Assembly: GCF_026914285.1 (NCBI RefSeq)
Contig: NZ_CP113864.1
Span: 2,139,001-2,203,000, forward strand
Length of the DNA stretch: 64,000 nucleotides
Direction of reading: 5' to 3'
DNA from: Caldicellulosiruptor naganoensis
GTDB lineage: Bacteria; Bacillota; Thermoanaerobacteria; Caldicellulosiruptorales; Caldicellulosiruptoraceae
The notes below the pieces were generated by a model that searched no databases, was not told the origin of the DNA, and saw only the letters and a program-made list of their open reading frames with translations. Shown here one piece after another: positions 1 to 7,771 of the stretch (its first letter is position 1; each line of letters begins with the position of its first letter). The position numbers were made by a program, and so were the translations under genes.

Positions 1-1
1 T

Positions 2-196
2 ATGATTGATCCAGATTTTAAAAAGAGTTTGCTCTTTTTAACTCCTGCAGGTAAAGAAATAGCAAAGCAAAATAACATAACAGAAGAGCAGATAGAAAAA
101 GAACGAGAAGAATACCAAAAGATATTAGAACAAAAGAAACAAGAAATAGCAGAACAACTTGATAAATGGGCAAGACAAAATGGAATTATTGAATAG
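2..196 (+). CDS. small or window-truncated hypothetical protein
   Basis: The frame is open from the first bases of the window and ends in TAG/TAA-rich sequence just before a terminator. It encodes at least 64 residues. The visible part is strongly charged and predicted helical, rich in Glu, Lys and Gln after residue 25, with no recognisable catalytic motif. The ATG at position 2 has no visible ribosome binding site because the window begins there. This may therefore be the C-terminal end of a longer protein rather than a complete gene. I do not recognise the family. The intrinsic terminator 33 bases downstream supports a real transcription unit ending here. Confidence 0.45.
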   Translation: MIDPDFKKSLLFLTPAGKEIAKQNNITEEQIEKEREEYQKILEQKKQEIAEQLDKWARQNGIIE

Positions 197-228
197 TCTT
201 TAATTTGAAATAAATCATAAATAACCTC

Positions 229-263
229 AAAGGCTATCCAAAAGTTTGATCGGATAGCCTTTT
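229..263 (+). terminator. intrinsic terminator
   Basis: An 11-bp perfect stem, AAAGGCTATCC (229-239) with GGATAGCCTTT (252-262), a 12-base loop, and a short T run ending in TTTTGCTTTAT. It closes the transcript of the preceding small gene. The stem sequence resembles that of the terminator at 1399-1434. Confidence 0.8.
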
Positions 264-849
264 GCTTTATCTTCCTTCATCACTATCCTTCTCCGATACT
301 TTTTTTTAACAATATTAACAATATCAGAGCCATAATTTTGTATGTATAATCCGACTATTGCTTTTTTCTTTATTTTACTAATATTAAAGTAAATAATTAA
401 CTTGAGAGGTGATTTCAATATCTAAAACTTTTGCCTTCTAATTCAACAACTTTGTTCTTCTTATACTATTTTCAAATATACCAAAGAGTCGAAGGGTGAT
501 TTACTAAGGATTTCTAATAGACTAAAAACTATAAAAGCACAAAGTACAACTTTATAGCATTCTATATTGCCATGGCATCTATAGGTTAAGTTATACAAAA
601 GTACAGAAGAAAGAAACATTAAAGGAAAAACTTTTTATGTAGCAGCAAAAAATTATGTGCAGAAAAAATAAAAATTGGTTTTTGTCTTTGCTAAAAGTTC
701 TTTGGCATCTTCTGCTTTCTGAAGTTTATTTAATTGTATGTGCCATGCAGCGCAGAACTAGAACAGTACTTATATCAGATTCTGAAAAAAATATAAAGTA
801 AAAAAGGTTTCTTTAAATTATGAATTGCAGATAAAAATACTCGAATAAT
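264..849. other. AT-rich non-coding stretch, no gene seen
   Basis: About 590 bases with frequent stops in all frames. The only open frame (minus strand, 227-418) overlaps the terminator stem and shows no recognisable protein. Short open segments on the plus strand look random. The stretch leads into the decayed acetyltransferase gene, so this is probably eroded DNA. Confidence 0.5.
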
Positions 850-862
850 GGGAGGGGAATAA

Positions 863-1363
863 TTGAGTTATATAAGGTTAGCTAAAATTGAAGATGTAGC
901 TATTATGAGTAGAATACACGCTTTAACGTGGAAAGAAGCTTATAAAGGTTTGATACCGCAAGATTATCTAAATGGGATTTCGGAAGATAAGTGGATCAAG
1001 CCATTTATCGATGCGTTATCTAATAAATTGCATTAAGCGGCGATAATAAATAATGGAGAAACTGATACTGGATGTGTTTGTTTTGGTAAATCGCGTGATG
1101 GAGAAGCTGGATATGGAGAGATCATATCTCTATATGTTTTACCAGCATATTGGTCAACCAGGCAAGGTTATGAATTAATGAATTTTGCTTTAAATAGATT
1201 GAAAAAGCAAAATTTTGATTACTGTCACCTTTAGGTTTTGGAAGGCAATACGAGAGCTTTGAATTTTTATGAAAGGTATGGGTTCAGAAGTGATAATAAA
1301 GTAAGAATAATTAATATTGCAGGGGTAAATTTGAGAGAATCAAGGTATTCTATTAAATTATAA
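863..1363 (+). pseudogene. GNAT N-acetyltransferase gene with two in-frame stop codons
   Basis: Read in one frame from a TTG start at 863, behind a good ribosome binding site (GGGAGGGG, 850-857), this 166-codon sequence encodes a typical GNAT fold. The N-terminus contains RLAKIEDV and TWKEAYKGLIP. The middle contains GEIISLYVLP followed by a Q/R-x-x-G-like acetyl-CoA loop (STRQGYELM). The C-terminus contains LEGNTRALNFYERYGF. Two in-frame stops interrupt it: TAA at 1034-1036 and TAG at 1232-1234. The TAG sits where relatives usually have Trp (WVLEGN), consistent with a TGG to TAG change. No frameshift is needed, so decay looks recent. The product would be an acetyltransferase of unknown substrate. 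As it stands only a 57-residue N-terminal peptide would be made. Confidence 0.85.
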
Positions 1364-1398
1364 TATTAGTCTGTCAAATAAAGAAGATAAAGAATTTA

Positions 1399-1434
1399 AA
1401 AAGGCTATAGGATAGGAACAGAAAATAGCCTTTT
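1399..1434 (+). terminator. intrinsic terminator after the GNAT pseudogene
   Basis: A 10-bp perfect stem, AAAAGGCTAT (1399-1408) with ATAGCCTTTT (1425-1434). It lies 35 bases after the pseudogene stop and shares the AAAGGCTAT/ATAGCCTTT arms with the terminator at 229-263. Confidence 0.75.
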
Positions 1435-1536
1435 GAATCATTTATATTTTTCGATATGATTTATGTTAAGTTTTTAATACAAGCTTTTGGGTATAAATAT
1501 TTTTGAGAAAAAAATCTTATTAAAAGGAGAGACATT

Positions 1537-2034
1537 ATGATGAGCAAAAAGATCGAGAACATATTGAGGTTTGGAATGAAGATGGAGAAAAATGCGCAAG
1601 ACTTTTATTCGTTCTATGCAAATAGCTTGCAAGATGAAGGGCTAAAAAAACTTTTTGAAGAGTTTGTAAAGATTGAGCAGGAACATTATAAGTATCTTGA
1701 GAATATTCTAAAAAGTCTGGGCAGCCAAGAACCACCAATTTCAATTTCATGGGTTGTAGATGACCAGAACAAAATGGTAGATCCGCATATATTAGTTGAT
1801 AACTCCAAAATTTTGGAAGCTGACTTTTCAGACCTTACAATTTTAAGGCTTGCATACCTGATTGAAAGCGATTTTGCAGCATTTTATAAACACGCTGCTG
1901 AAAAAGTTGAAGATGGCAATGTAAAAGGTTTGCTTCTACATCTTGCCAAGTGGGAAGAGGAACATGAAAAATATTTCAAAGAAAGGTACCATAGCCTTAT
2001 GAAAAAAGAGTGGGAAGAAATTGATTTGTTCTAA
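1537..2034 (+). CDS. ferritin-like/rubrerythrin-type diiron protein
   Basis: A 165-residue, mostly helical protein with the two-fold repeated diiron signature of the ferritin/rubrerythrin superfamily. The first half has Glu17 (KMEKNAQDFY) and E47-x-x-H50 (EQEH). The second half has a Glu in AYLIESDF and an ExxH-type EEEH near residue 145. There is no C-terminal rubredoxin domain (no paired Cys), so it is an erythrin-like four-helix bundle. Such proteins usually handle peroxide or oxygen stress or iron in anaerobes; that role is inferred from the family. AAAGGAGA (1523-1530) serves either of two adjacent ATGs, 1537 or 1540. It is monocistronic between terminators. Confidence 0.8.
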   Translation: MMSKKIENILRFGMKMEKNAQDFYSFYANSLQDEGLKKLFEEFVKIEQEHYKYLENILKSLGSQEPPISISWVVDDQNKMVDPHILVDNSKILEADFSDLTILRLAYLIESDFAAFYKHAAEKVEDGNVKGLLLHLAKWEEEHEKYFKERYHSLMKKEWEEIDLF

Positions 2035-2056
2035 AAAAGACCTACAAAACAGCAGT

Positions 2057-2096
2057 AAGGGAGCAGTCGCAATTTTATTCTTCAGACAGCTCCCTT
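2057..2096. terminator. bidirectional terminator between convergent genes
   Basis: AAGGGAGC (2057-2064) pairs with GCTCCCTT (2089-2096), extended inward by GTC/GAC after an A-A mismatch. It separates the ferritin-like gene from the convergent minus-strand gene ending at 2131. Confidence 0.7.
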
Positions 2097-2130
2097 TAAA
2101 TATTTGTTTGAATTATTTTTGAACATAGTT

Positions 2131-3117
2131 TCACTTTTGTCTATTTCTAACATGTTTGTAGAATAGATGCTGGTAAGAAAATTTCCACTTTGAGCATATA
2201 ACAACAATAGCAGTCAGAATTAGCAAGTATATAGCAATCATAACATTCTGAGCTCTCTCTTTTTTGGCAGCAATAAAGTATAATGTTTTTGATGGGTCTT
2301 CCCCACCTATCATTATCTTTTCAGGAGCTTCCCTCATCAATCTACTTCTTTCTTCTATAGCGTTTAAAATTTGAACTGGTATTTTATTTAATGCATCTTT
2401 TATTATGCCAAAATCCCATATATGATTTTCGTAACCTTTTGCACCAGCACACCACCAATTTCCATCACCTGATACTGCGTATAATGTCATTTCTTCAATA
2501 TTGACAATTTTTACATCACTCTTAATGCCTCGTTGTACCAAATATTTTTCCAAATTATTTACTGCATTACCCAATGAATCATTCCCAAACACTCCAGTAT
2601 TCACTATATAATTGTTCATTTTACTATCCCACACGATAAGAAGATATCCAACAGGTATATTATCGTAATATACAATTCTTGCCCATCCATTGTCTACAAA
2701 TTCAGTATTAAAAACATCTTTCCAAGAGTTAAATCTCAAATTTTTAACTTTTTCTTTTACCTCATCTCTTACAATATGATATGGACGCCCATCTTCAGCT
2801 ATCTTAACTTCAGTTGGAATATGAAATACCCTGTAATATTCATACTCTTTGCTCAACTTGAATTTTTCAATGTTATACGGTCCATTGATATTTGTTATTT
2901 CATTTAACGATTGCAGCGTAGATGAGTCTTTTATATAATTTTTAATAAGAGTACTGATATAAAGCTTGAGCCATGACTCGGCTAAATACTGCCTTCTGAG
3001 TATATTAATTTCATCATTGTGTTCGATTGAATAGCTTGCTCCAGTAGCAGAAAATGTCGTAAAGAAAAGCAACAAAAAGGTCATTACAAAACCAATATAT
3101 ACCTTATTCTTTTTCAT
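2131..3117 (-). CDS. hypothetical exported, membrane-anchored protein next to a papain-like protease
   Basis: A 328-residue protein with an N-terminal signal peptide (MKKNK, then a hydrophobic core ending near TGAS, residues 1-27). A roughly 250-residue soluble region follows, and then a single C-terminal membrane helix (about residues 290-310, IAIYLLILTAIVVICSKW) with a basic tail. It should sit outside the cell, anchored by the C-terminal helix. I do not recognise the family. It starts 22 bases after the end of the broken papain-like cysteine protease on the same strand, so the two were probably one operon and may have worked together, for example as protease and substrate, activator or inhibitor. 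The partner relationship is inference from position only. Confidence 0.7.
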   Translation of the reverse strand: MKKNKVYIGFVMTFLLLFFTTFSATGASYSIEHNDEINILRRQYLAESWLKLYISTLIKNYIKDSSTLQSLNEITNINGPYNIEKFKLSKEYEYYRVFHIPTEVKIAEDGRPYHIVRDEVKEKVKNLRFNSWKDVFNTEFVDNGWARIVYYDNIPVGYLLIVWDSKMNNYIVNTGVFGNDSLGNAVNNLEKYLVQRGIKSDVKIVNIEEMTLYAVSGDGNWWCAGAKGYENHIWDFGIIKDALNKIPVQILNAIEERSRLMREAPEKIMIGGEDPSKTLYFIAAKKERAQNVMIAIYLLILTAIVVICSKWKFSYQHLFYKHVRNRQK

Positions 3118-3139
3118 TCTATTTCACCCCCCTGTTATA

Positions 3140-3728
3140 TCAATATGGTCTAAAAACTCTTATCGCATCTAAGTAATCCTGGTAATTGTCATTATCCCTC
3201 AACTCAGAATCAGGAATACTAATTACTCCACCTATAGCTGGATCCATAATCATTATATAATTTTGTAGATATCCATTTGAGTCAAAATATTGCCATATAC
3301 CATTTAAAACAACAAAATGATTTTGACTTACTGTTGCTGTAATTACTAATCCTATTGGACTTCTGTAATTTACAATTTGCTCTGCAATTTGCCCATATGA
3401 AATTATCCAGCCACTTACTGGTATCATGCGTGAAGAGCCAACACCATAATGGCTCAGTGCTTTTTGTATATCATAAAGAGATGCAGGTTTATTTACATAG
3501 CTTCCATAAATATATTTCACTATATCCCACTGTGTTGCTTCTCTCCCAAAACCTAAATAGTTTTTGCAATAGTACAATATCGACTCACACCCTGCTGCCC
3601 AGCACCAATTTGAATATGCCTGACTTACCTTTTTTAACTGGAAGTTCAACATACGTAATTGTATTTTCTGCAAATGCATCACTAAGGTTCAGTAAGAGTA
3701 ATGTAAAAAACACAATAGCACTAATCAC
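3140..3728 (-). pseudogene. secreted papain-like (C39-type) cysteine protease, frameshifted in an A6 run
   Basis: The long open part encodes a papain-like cysteine protease. It has NWCWAAGCES with the catalytic Cys, QNHFVVLNG with the His and IMDPAIGG with the Asp, as in Peptidase_C39-like and AvrRpt2-like families. Read alone it lacks an export signal. In another frame just upstream, a GTG at 3728 behind GGGAAGG opens a clear signal peptide (VISAIVFFTLLLLNLSDAFA) that continues into ENTITYVELPVKK. That frame joins the protease frame exactly if one base is removed from the T6 run at 3630-3635 (A6 on the coding strand), giving ...PVKKVSQAYSNWCW. This is therefore a single-base indel in a homopolymer. 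It could be a genuine mutation, phase variation or a sequencing error. The catalytic residues look intact. Confidence 0.8.
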
Positions 3729-4140
3729 GATTCTTTTGTACCTTCCCTTTTTTAGTAATTTTTTGATTATATCTTCTTATCCTTTCGTTTTTTAATTCTA
3801 TTTCATTTAAGAACCTTTAATTATAATTTATAACTGCTGTTTTTAATTTCAATTCATAATATTGTTTTTTTTTTTGCAATATTTTGCACTCAATTTTACA
3901 TTATTTTGTCTTGTCAAAGATAAAAATTTACCTTGGACTGTTTTCTGTTTTTAAATTAAACCAATTACTATATTTTTTGCACTCTAATTACACACTAACA
4001 AAACAAACACAAATCCAAAAGGAAAAGTCACCTTAAATGACTATTGTAAACTGATTCAAAGTTACCTTTATTGGACATAAAAACCTATTGCAAAGCTTTA
4101 AAATTCCGCAATTAAAGAAAGTGCTTTTAAAATCGTGTCT
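3729..4140. other. AT-rich intergenic region with poly-T tract
   Basis: No gene seen. The stretch includes a run of 12 or more T around 3864-3877 and the short paired repeats listed at 4023-4069. The upstream part presumably carries the promoter of the minus-strand protease operon and the downstream part leads to the aspA-like gene. Confidence 0.5.
4023..4069. repeat. two short direct repeats, possible insertion-sequence end remnant
   Basis: AAAAGTCACCTT (4023-4034) is repeated as AAAGTTACCTTT (4058-4069), 35 bases apart. Clustered short repeats of the form AAGGTRACTTT resemble the terminal repeats seen in some IS21-type elements. No transposase is present, so at most this is a scar. Resemblance is from memory only. 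Confidence 0.3.
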
Positions 4141-4164
4141 TTTTCACCTGAATTTTCATCGATA

Positions 4165-4173
4165 TGATATAAT
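4165..4173 (+). promoter_or_regulatory. extended -10 promoter candidate for aspA-hydF
   Basis: TG-A-TATAAT (4165-4173) is an extended -10 element 63 bases before the start codon. No good -35 box lies at 16-18 bases upstream, as is typical for extended -10 promoters. Confidence 0.5.
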
Positions 4174-4235
4174 ATTTGATGTTGATTAATATAGGACAAT
4201 TTTAAAATACATTTAATCAGGAGAGATATACAGCA

Positions 4236-5621
4236 ATGTCAAGAATAGAAAAAGATTTCTTGGGCAGTATTGAGCTTTCTGACCTTGAGCTTTATGGAAT
4301 TCACACAAAACGCGCTTTTGCTAATTTCAATGTTTCTGGAAAGAGCGTTGACAAAGATTTAATAAAAGCGCTTGTCATGGTCAAAAAAGCGTGCGCAATT
4401 GCAAATTATGAAGTTGGTCTTTTGGATGAAAAAATTAAAGATGCTATTGTCTTTGCATGTGACGAAATTCTGGCAGGAAAATATGATGACCAGTTCATTG
4501 TAGACAGATTCCAGGGCGGTGCGGGAACATCTACAAATATGAATGTAAACGAAGTTATTGCCAATATAGCCTTAATTCACATTGGAAGAAAACCGGGTGA
4601 GTATGACATAATTCATCCAATCAACCATGTTAATATGTCACAGTCAACAAACGATGTGTACCCTACAGCCCTGCGAATTGCCACTATATGGAATGTAAGA
4701 GAGCTTTCAGAGGAAATAGCAGAACTTCAAAAAAGCCTTCAGAAAAAAGAGCATGAATTTGAAGATGTAATAAAGGCAGGAAGAACTCAGCTGCAGGATG
4801 CCCTGCCTGTAACACTTGGTCAGGAGTTTGGTGCATATGCCCAAGCCATTTCACGTGACAGATGGAGACTATACAAGGTTGAAGAGCGGCTAAGAGTTGT
4901 CAATCTTGGTGCAACTGCTGTTGGCACAGGAGTAAACGCACCTTTGAAATACATCTTTAAAGTGATAGAAATACTAAGAAACCTTACCAAAATTGGCTTG
5001 GCAAGATCCGACTATCTTATGGACGCAACACAGAACGCAGACGTTTTTGTTGAATGCTCTGGGCTTTTGAAAGCCTTGGCAGTAAATCTCTCAAAGATTG
5101 CAAATGATCTTCGTCTTCTTTCCTCTGGACCAAACACGGGCTTTAATGAGATAAACCTGCCAGCTGTTCAGGCAGGTTCAAGCATTATGCCAGGAAAGGT
5201 AAATCCCGTAATCCCTGAGCTTATAAACACAATAGCTTTTCAGGTGATGGCAAACGACTTTGCGATAACCTTAGCAGCGCAGGCTGGTCAGCTTGAGCTG
5301 AATGCTTTTTTACCTCTGATAGCAAACAATCTTCTTGAAAGTCTTAAAATTCTCAAAAACGGTATTAAAATTTTCAGGCAGCAGTGTATAGATGGTATAA
5401 CAGCAAACAAAGAAAAATGTTTAGAGTATGCAAAAAAGACTCCTGCTATTGCAGCAAGTTTAATAGACAAGATTGGATATGACAAAGCTGCAGAAATTGC
5501 AAAAAAGGCAATTATTGAGAACAAGCAAATAATAGATGTTGTCAAAGATCTAAATATTATGGATGAAAAAGAAGCACAAGAGCTTTTGAATCCTTTTGAG
5601 TTTATAAAGTTTAAAGAATAA
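4236..5621 (+). CDS. aspA: aspartate ammonia-lyase-like enzyme (aspartase/fumarase family)
   Basis: A 461-residue member of the aspartase/class II fumarase superfamily, normal length. It carries the substrate-loop signature GSSIMPGKVNPVIPE around residues 313-327, HVNMSQSTNDVYPTA (about 130-144) and RTQLQDALPVT. The VIPELIN context after the signature is aspartase-like, where fumarases usually have TQCEA. The expected reaction is aspartate to fumarate plus ammonia. GGAGAG lies 10 bases before the ATG. The hydF gene begins 27 bases downstream with no terminator, so the two are cotranscribed. Aspartase homologues are recurrent members of [FeFe]-hydrogenase maturation operons (with hydE, hydG, hydF) in thermophilic Clostridia. 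A fumarase or another ammonia-releasing role cannot be excluded. Confidence 0.8.
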   Translation: MSRIEKDFLGSIELSDLELYGIHTKRAFANFNVSGKSVDKDLIKALVMVKKACAIANYEVGLLDEKIKDAIVFACDEILAGKYDDQFIVDRFQGGAGTSTNMNVNEVIANIALIHIGRKPGEYDIIHPINHVNMSQSTNDVYPTALRIATIWNVRELSEEIAELQKSLQKKEHEFEDVIKAGRTQLQDALPVTLGQEFGAYAQAISRDRWRLYKVEERLRVVNLGATAVGTGVNAPLKYIFKVIEILRNLTKIGLARSDYLMDATQNADVFVECSGLLKALAVNLSKIANDLRLLSSGPNTGFNEINLPAVQAGSSIMPGKVNPVIPELINTIAFQVMANDFAITLAAQAGQLELNAFLPLIANNLLESLKILKNGIKIFRQQCIDGITANKEKCLEYAKKTPAIAASLIDKIGYDKAAEIAKKAIIENKQIIDVVKDLNIMDEKEAQELLNPFEFIKFKE

Positions 5622-5648
5622 ATTCATCTTGAAAGGACTGACTTTAAG

Positions 5649-6860
5649 ATGAACACAACACCGCGCAGTGAAAGGCTTCACATAGCTATATTTGGCAAGC
5701 GAAACGCTGGTAAGTCAAGCTTAATCAATGCCATTACAAACCAGCCAATTGCGATTGTATCTGACATGCCGGGCACGACAACAGACCCTGTCTATAAATC
5801 AATGGAGATTTTGCCGCTCGGGCCTGTTGTTTTGATTGACACAGCAGGAATTGATGATGTGGGTGAGCTTGGCAAGCTCAGGGTTGAAAAGACACTGGAG
5901 GTTTTGAACAAAACAGATATTGCAATCTTAGTGGTATCTGACATTGAGGATTTGACGTATGAAAAGCAGCTTGTAAAACTATTTGATGAGAAAAAAGTGC
6001 CAAGAATTGGTGTTTTGAATAAGATTGACAAAGACCCAAATTATAAAGAAAAACTTTCTTTTTTGCAGTCAACCTTGGGAATGCCATTTTTAGCTGTGTC
6101 ATGTGCTACTTTAAAAGGAATTGATGAGCTAAAAAGTTCACTTTCAAAGCTTGTGCCAGATGTTGGAGAGGATTTGCGAATAGTAGGAGATTTGATAAAC
6201 CCAGGCGACTTTGCAGTTTTAGTTGTGCCGATTGACAAAGCAGCCCCAAAAGGAAGATTGATTTTGCCTCAGCAGCAGACAATAAGAGATATTCTGGACT
6301 GTGATGCAATTGCAATTGTGACAAAGGAATACGAGCTTAAAGAAACTATCGAAAATCTTGGTAAAAAACCTGCAATTGTAATCACCGACTCGCAAGCTTT
6401 TTTAAAGGTTGACGCAGACACACCACCTGATGTTCCTCTTACATCTTTTTCAATTTTGTTTGCAAGATACAAAGGGGATTTGGTGGAGTTTGTTGAAGGA
6501 GTCAGGAAAATTAAAGATTTAAAACCTGGAGATACAGTCTTGATTGCAGAGGCATGTACACACCACAGGCAATCAGATGATATTGGAACTGTTAAAATTC
6601 CAAGATGGCTTCGCCAGATAGCTGGATTTGATATAAACTTTGAGTGGGTATCAGGCTACAATTATCCAAAAGACCTTACAAAGTACAAGCTTATAATCCA
6701 CTGTGGTGGGTGCATGATAACACGAAGAGAAATGCTTTATAGAGTAGAACTTGCTAAAAAACAGGGTGTGCCAATAACAAACTATGGTCTAATGATTGCA
6801 TATGTCCATGGAATCTTGCCAAGAGCATTAAAACCGTTTGGGATTGAGTTTGAATATTAA
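5649..6860 (+). CDS. hydF: [FeFe]-hydrogenase H-cluster maturation GTPase HydF
   Basis: A 403-residue protein with an N-terminal Era-like GTPase domain: P-loop GKRNAGKSS (16-24), G3 motif DTAG near residue 62, and G4 motif NKID near 125. A dimerisation domain follows, then a C-terminal [4Fe-4S] domain with the HydF signature C303-T-H305 and, about 45 residues on, H351-C352-G-G-C355. HydF is the scaffold that receives the diiron subcluster built by HydE and HydG and delivers it to apo-HydA in the cytoplasm. hydE, hydG and hydA are not in this window. It is the second gene of an operon with the aspA-like gene. AAAGGA lies upstream of the ATG. Confidence 0.95.
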   Translation: MNTTPRSERLHIAIFGKRNAGKSSLINAITNQPIAIVSDMPGTTTDPVYKSMEILPLGPVVLIDTAGIDDVGELGKLRVEKTLEVLNKTDIAILVVSDIEDLTYEKQLVKLFDEKKVPRIGVLNKIDKDPNYKEKLSFLQSTLGMPFLAVSCATLKGIDELKSSLSKLVPDVGEDLRIVGDLINPGDFAVLVVPIDKAAPKGRLILPQQQTIRDILDCDAIAIVTKEYELKETIENLGKKPAIVITDSQAFLKVDADTPPDVPLTSFSILFARYKGDLVEFVEGVRKIKDLKPGDTVLIAEACTHHRQSDDIGTVKIPRWLRQIAGFDINFEWVSGYNYPKDLTKYKLIIHCGGCMITRREMLYRVELAKKQGVPITNYGLMIAYVHGILPRALKPFGIEFEY

Positions 6861-6862
6861 AA

Positions 6863-6895
6863 CCCCTTCCAACTTTCTGAGGAAACTGGAAGGGG
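6863..6895. terminator. bidirectional terminator between hydF and the SIMPL gene
   Basis: CCCCTTCCA (6863-6871) pairs perfectly with TGGAAGGGG (6887-6895). On the minus strand the stem is followed by TTTTAATATT, on the plus strand by CATTTTG. It lies between convergent genes. Confidence 0.8.
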
Positions 6896-6906
6896 CATTT
6901 TGCCAC

Positions 6907-7641
6907 TTATTTTATTATAAACTCACAGTTCACAACTGCAGTTATTTCTTTATCTATTGATGTTGTATCATTTATTCCATAGTCACTAACTTCAGTTGAA
7001 TAAAGCGGAGTTATCTGGAAAACACCCATAGAAGCAGATTTTAATCTTTCAACACTACTTCCTGTGCTCTTTGCAATCTGTTTTGCTCTTCTTACAGCAT
7101 CTTCTGTCGCTAAAGAAAGCATCTGGATTTTCAAATCTGCAAGCTTTGTATAATAATACTGAGGTGGCATAGACTCAAACTGAACACCGGAGTTTATAAG
7201 CTCTGTTGACTTTCGAGAAAGATCTGTAATCTTGTCTACATCTTTTGATGTAATCTGAATGCTTTGCGAAAGCTTGTAGCTATCAACTTTTGTTGAATAT
7301 ATTCCATTTGGAAGCATCTCGTATATTGTTTGAGTTGAAATTGAAGAAAAAATCAAGTCCTTTTCAGAAAGTCCTTTAGAGAGGAAATAATCTTTCACCT
7401 TCTTCTGACTTTCTTCCAAAAGTTTGTAAGCTTCTTTTAAATCTTTTGCCTGCACAGAATACATCCCTGTCCACTTGACAAGGTCAGACCTGAGCTGTTT
7501 TTTTGCAGAACCTGTTACTGTAATGACTTTTCTCTCTGCCCTTAGATTTATAAGCCCGTTTGATAAAAAGTAAGATGAAACTGTCAAAGAAATTCCTAAA
7601 ATTAAAGCCACAATAACACAGGTAATATTTTTACTATTCAA
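6907..7641 (-). CDS. SIMPL-domain (DUF541) exported protein
   Basis: A 244-residue protein with an N-terminal hydrophobic segment (residues 7-29) that acts as a signal anchor or uncleaved signal. One SIMPL domain follows: ITVTGSAKKQLRSDLVKW at the start, a central KLSQSIQI strand, and ATEDAVRRAKQIAKSTG toward the end. The family is envelope-associated; some members are linked to oxidative stress or signalling but the biochemical role is unsettled. The start is TTG at 7641, preceded by GGGGG at good spacing and by a consensus-like promoter at 7673-7701. Monocistronic. Confidence 0.8.
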   Translation of the reverse strand: MNSKNITCVIVALILGISLTVSSYFLSNGLINLRAERKVITVTGSAKKQLRSDLVKWTGMYSVQAKDLKEAYKLLEESQKKVKDYFLSKGLSEKDLIFSSISTQTIYEMLPNGIYSTKVDSYKLSQSIQITSKDVDKITDLSRKSTELINSGVQFESMPPQYYYTKLADLKIQMLSLATEDAVRRAKQIAKSTGSSVERLKSASMGVFQITPLYSTEVSDYGINDTTSIDKEITAVVNCEFIIK

Positions 7642-7672
7642 AACTTCAAACCCCCATTTATAACTTTTCTAT

Positions 7673-7701
7673 ATTATATCACTAAATCCATACAACTACA
7701 A
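7673..7701 (-). promoter_or_regulatory. sigma-A promoter of the SIMPL gene
   Basis: On the minus strand TTGTAG (7701-7696), 17-base spacer, TATAAT (7678-7673), with TG one base before the -10 (extended -10). About 32 bases before the TTG start. Confidence 0.7.
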
Positions 7702-7723
7702 CCAAAAATTTAAAAAAATAATA

Positions 7724-7749
7724 AACCACCTGCAAAATCACAGGTGGTT
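7724..7749 (-). terminator. intrinsic terminator of the GNAT gene
   Basis: AACCACCTG (7724-7732) pairs with CAGGTGGTT (7741-7749). On the minus strand the stem is followed by TATTATTTTTTT. It lies 23 bases beyond the stop of the minus-strand gene ending at 7772. Confidence 0.85.
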
Positions 7750-7771
7750 AAGTCTGTTTGAAACAAATACT

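Noticed and set aside
227-418. 63-codon minus-strand frame
   Set aside because: Its end is the terminator stem at 229-263, it has no convincing ribosome site and encodes nothing recognisable.
3630-3635. Programmed -1 ribosomal frameshifting at the A6 run of the protease gene
   Set aside because: The shift needed to join the frames is +1/-2, and the heptamer is not in the phase required for -1 slippage. An indel explains it more simply.
3355-3795. 146-codon plus-strand frame
   Set aside because: Antisense shadow of the frameshifted protease, which has clear catalytic motifs on the other strand.
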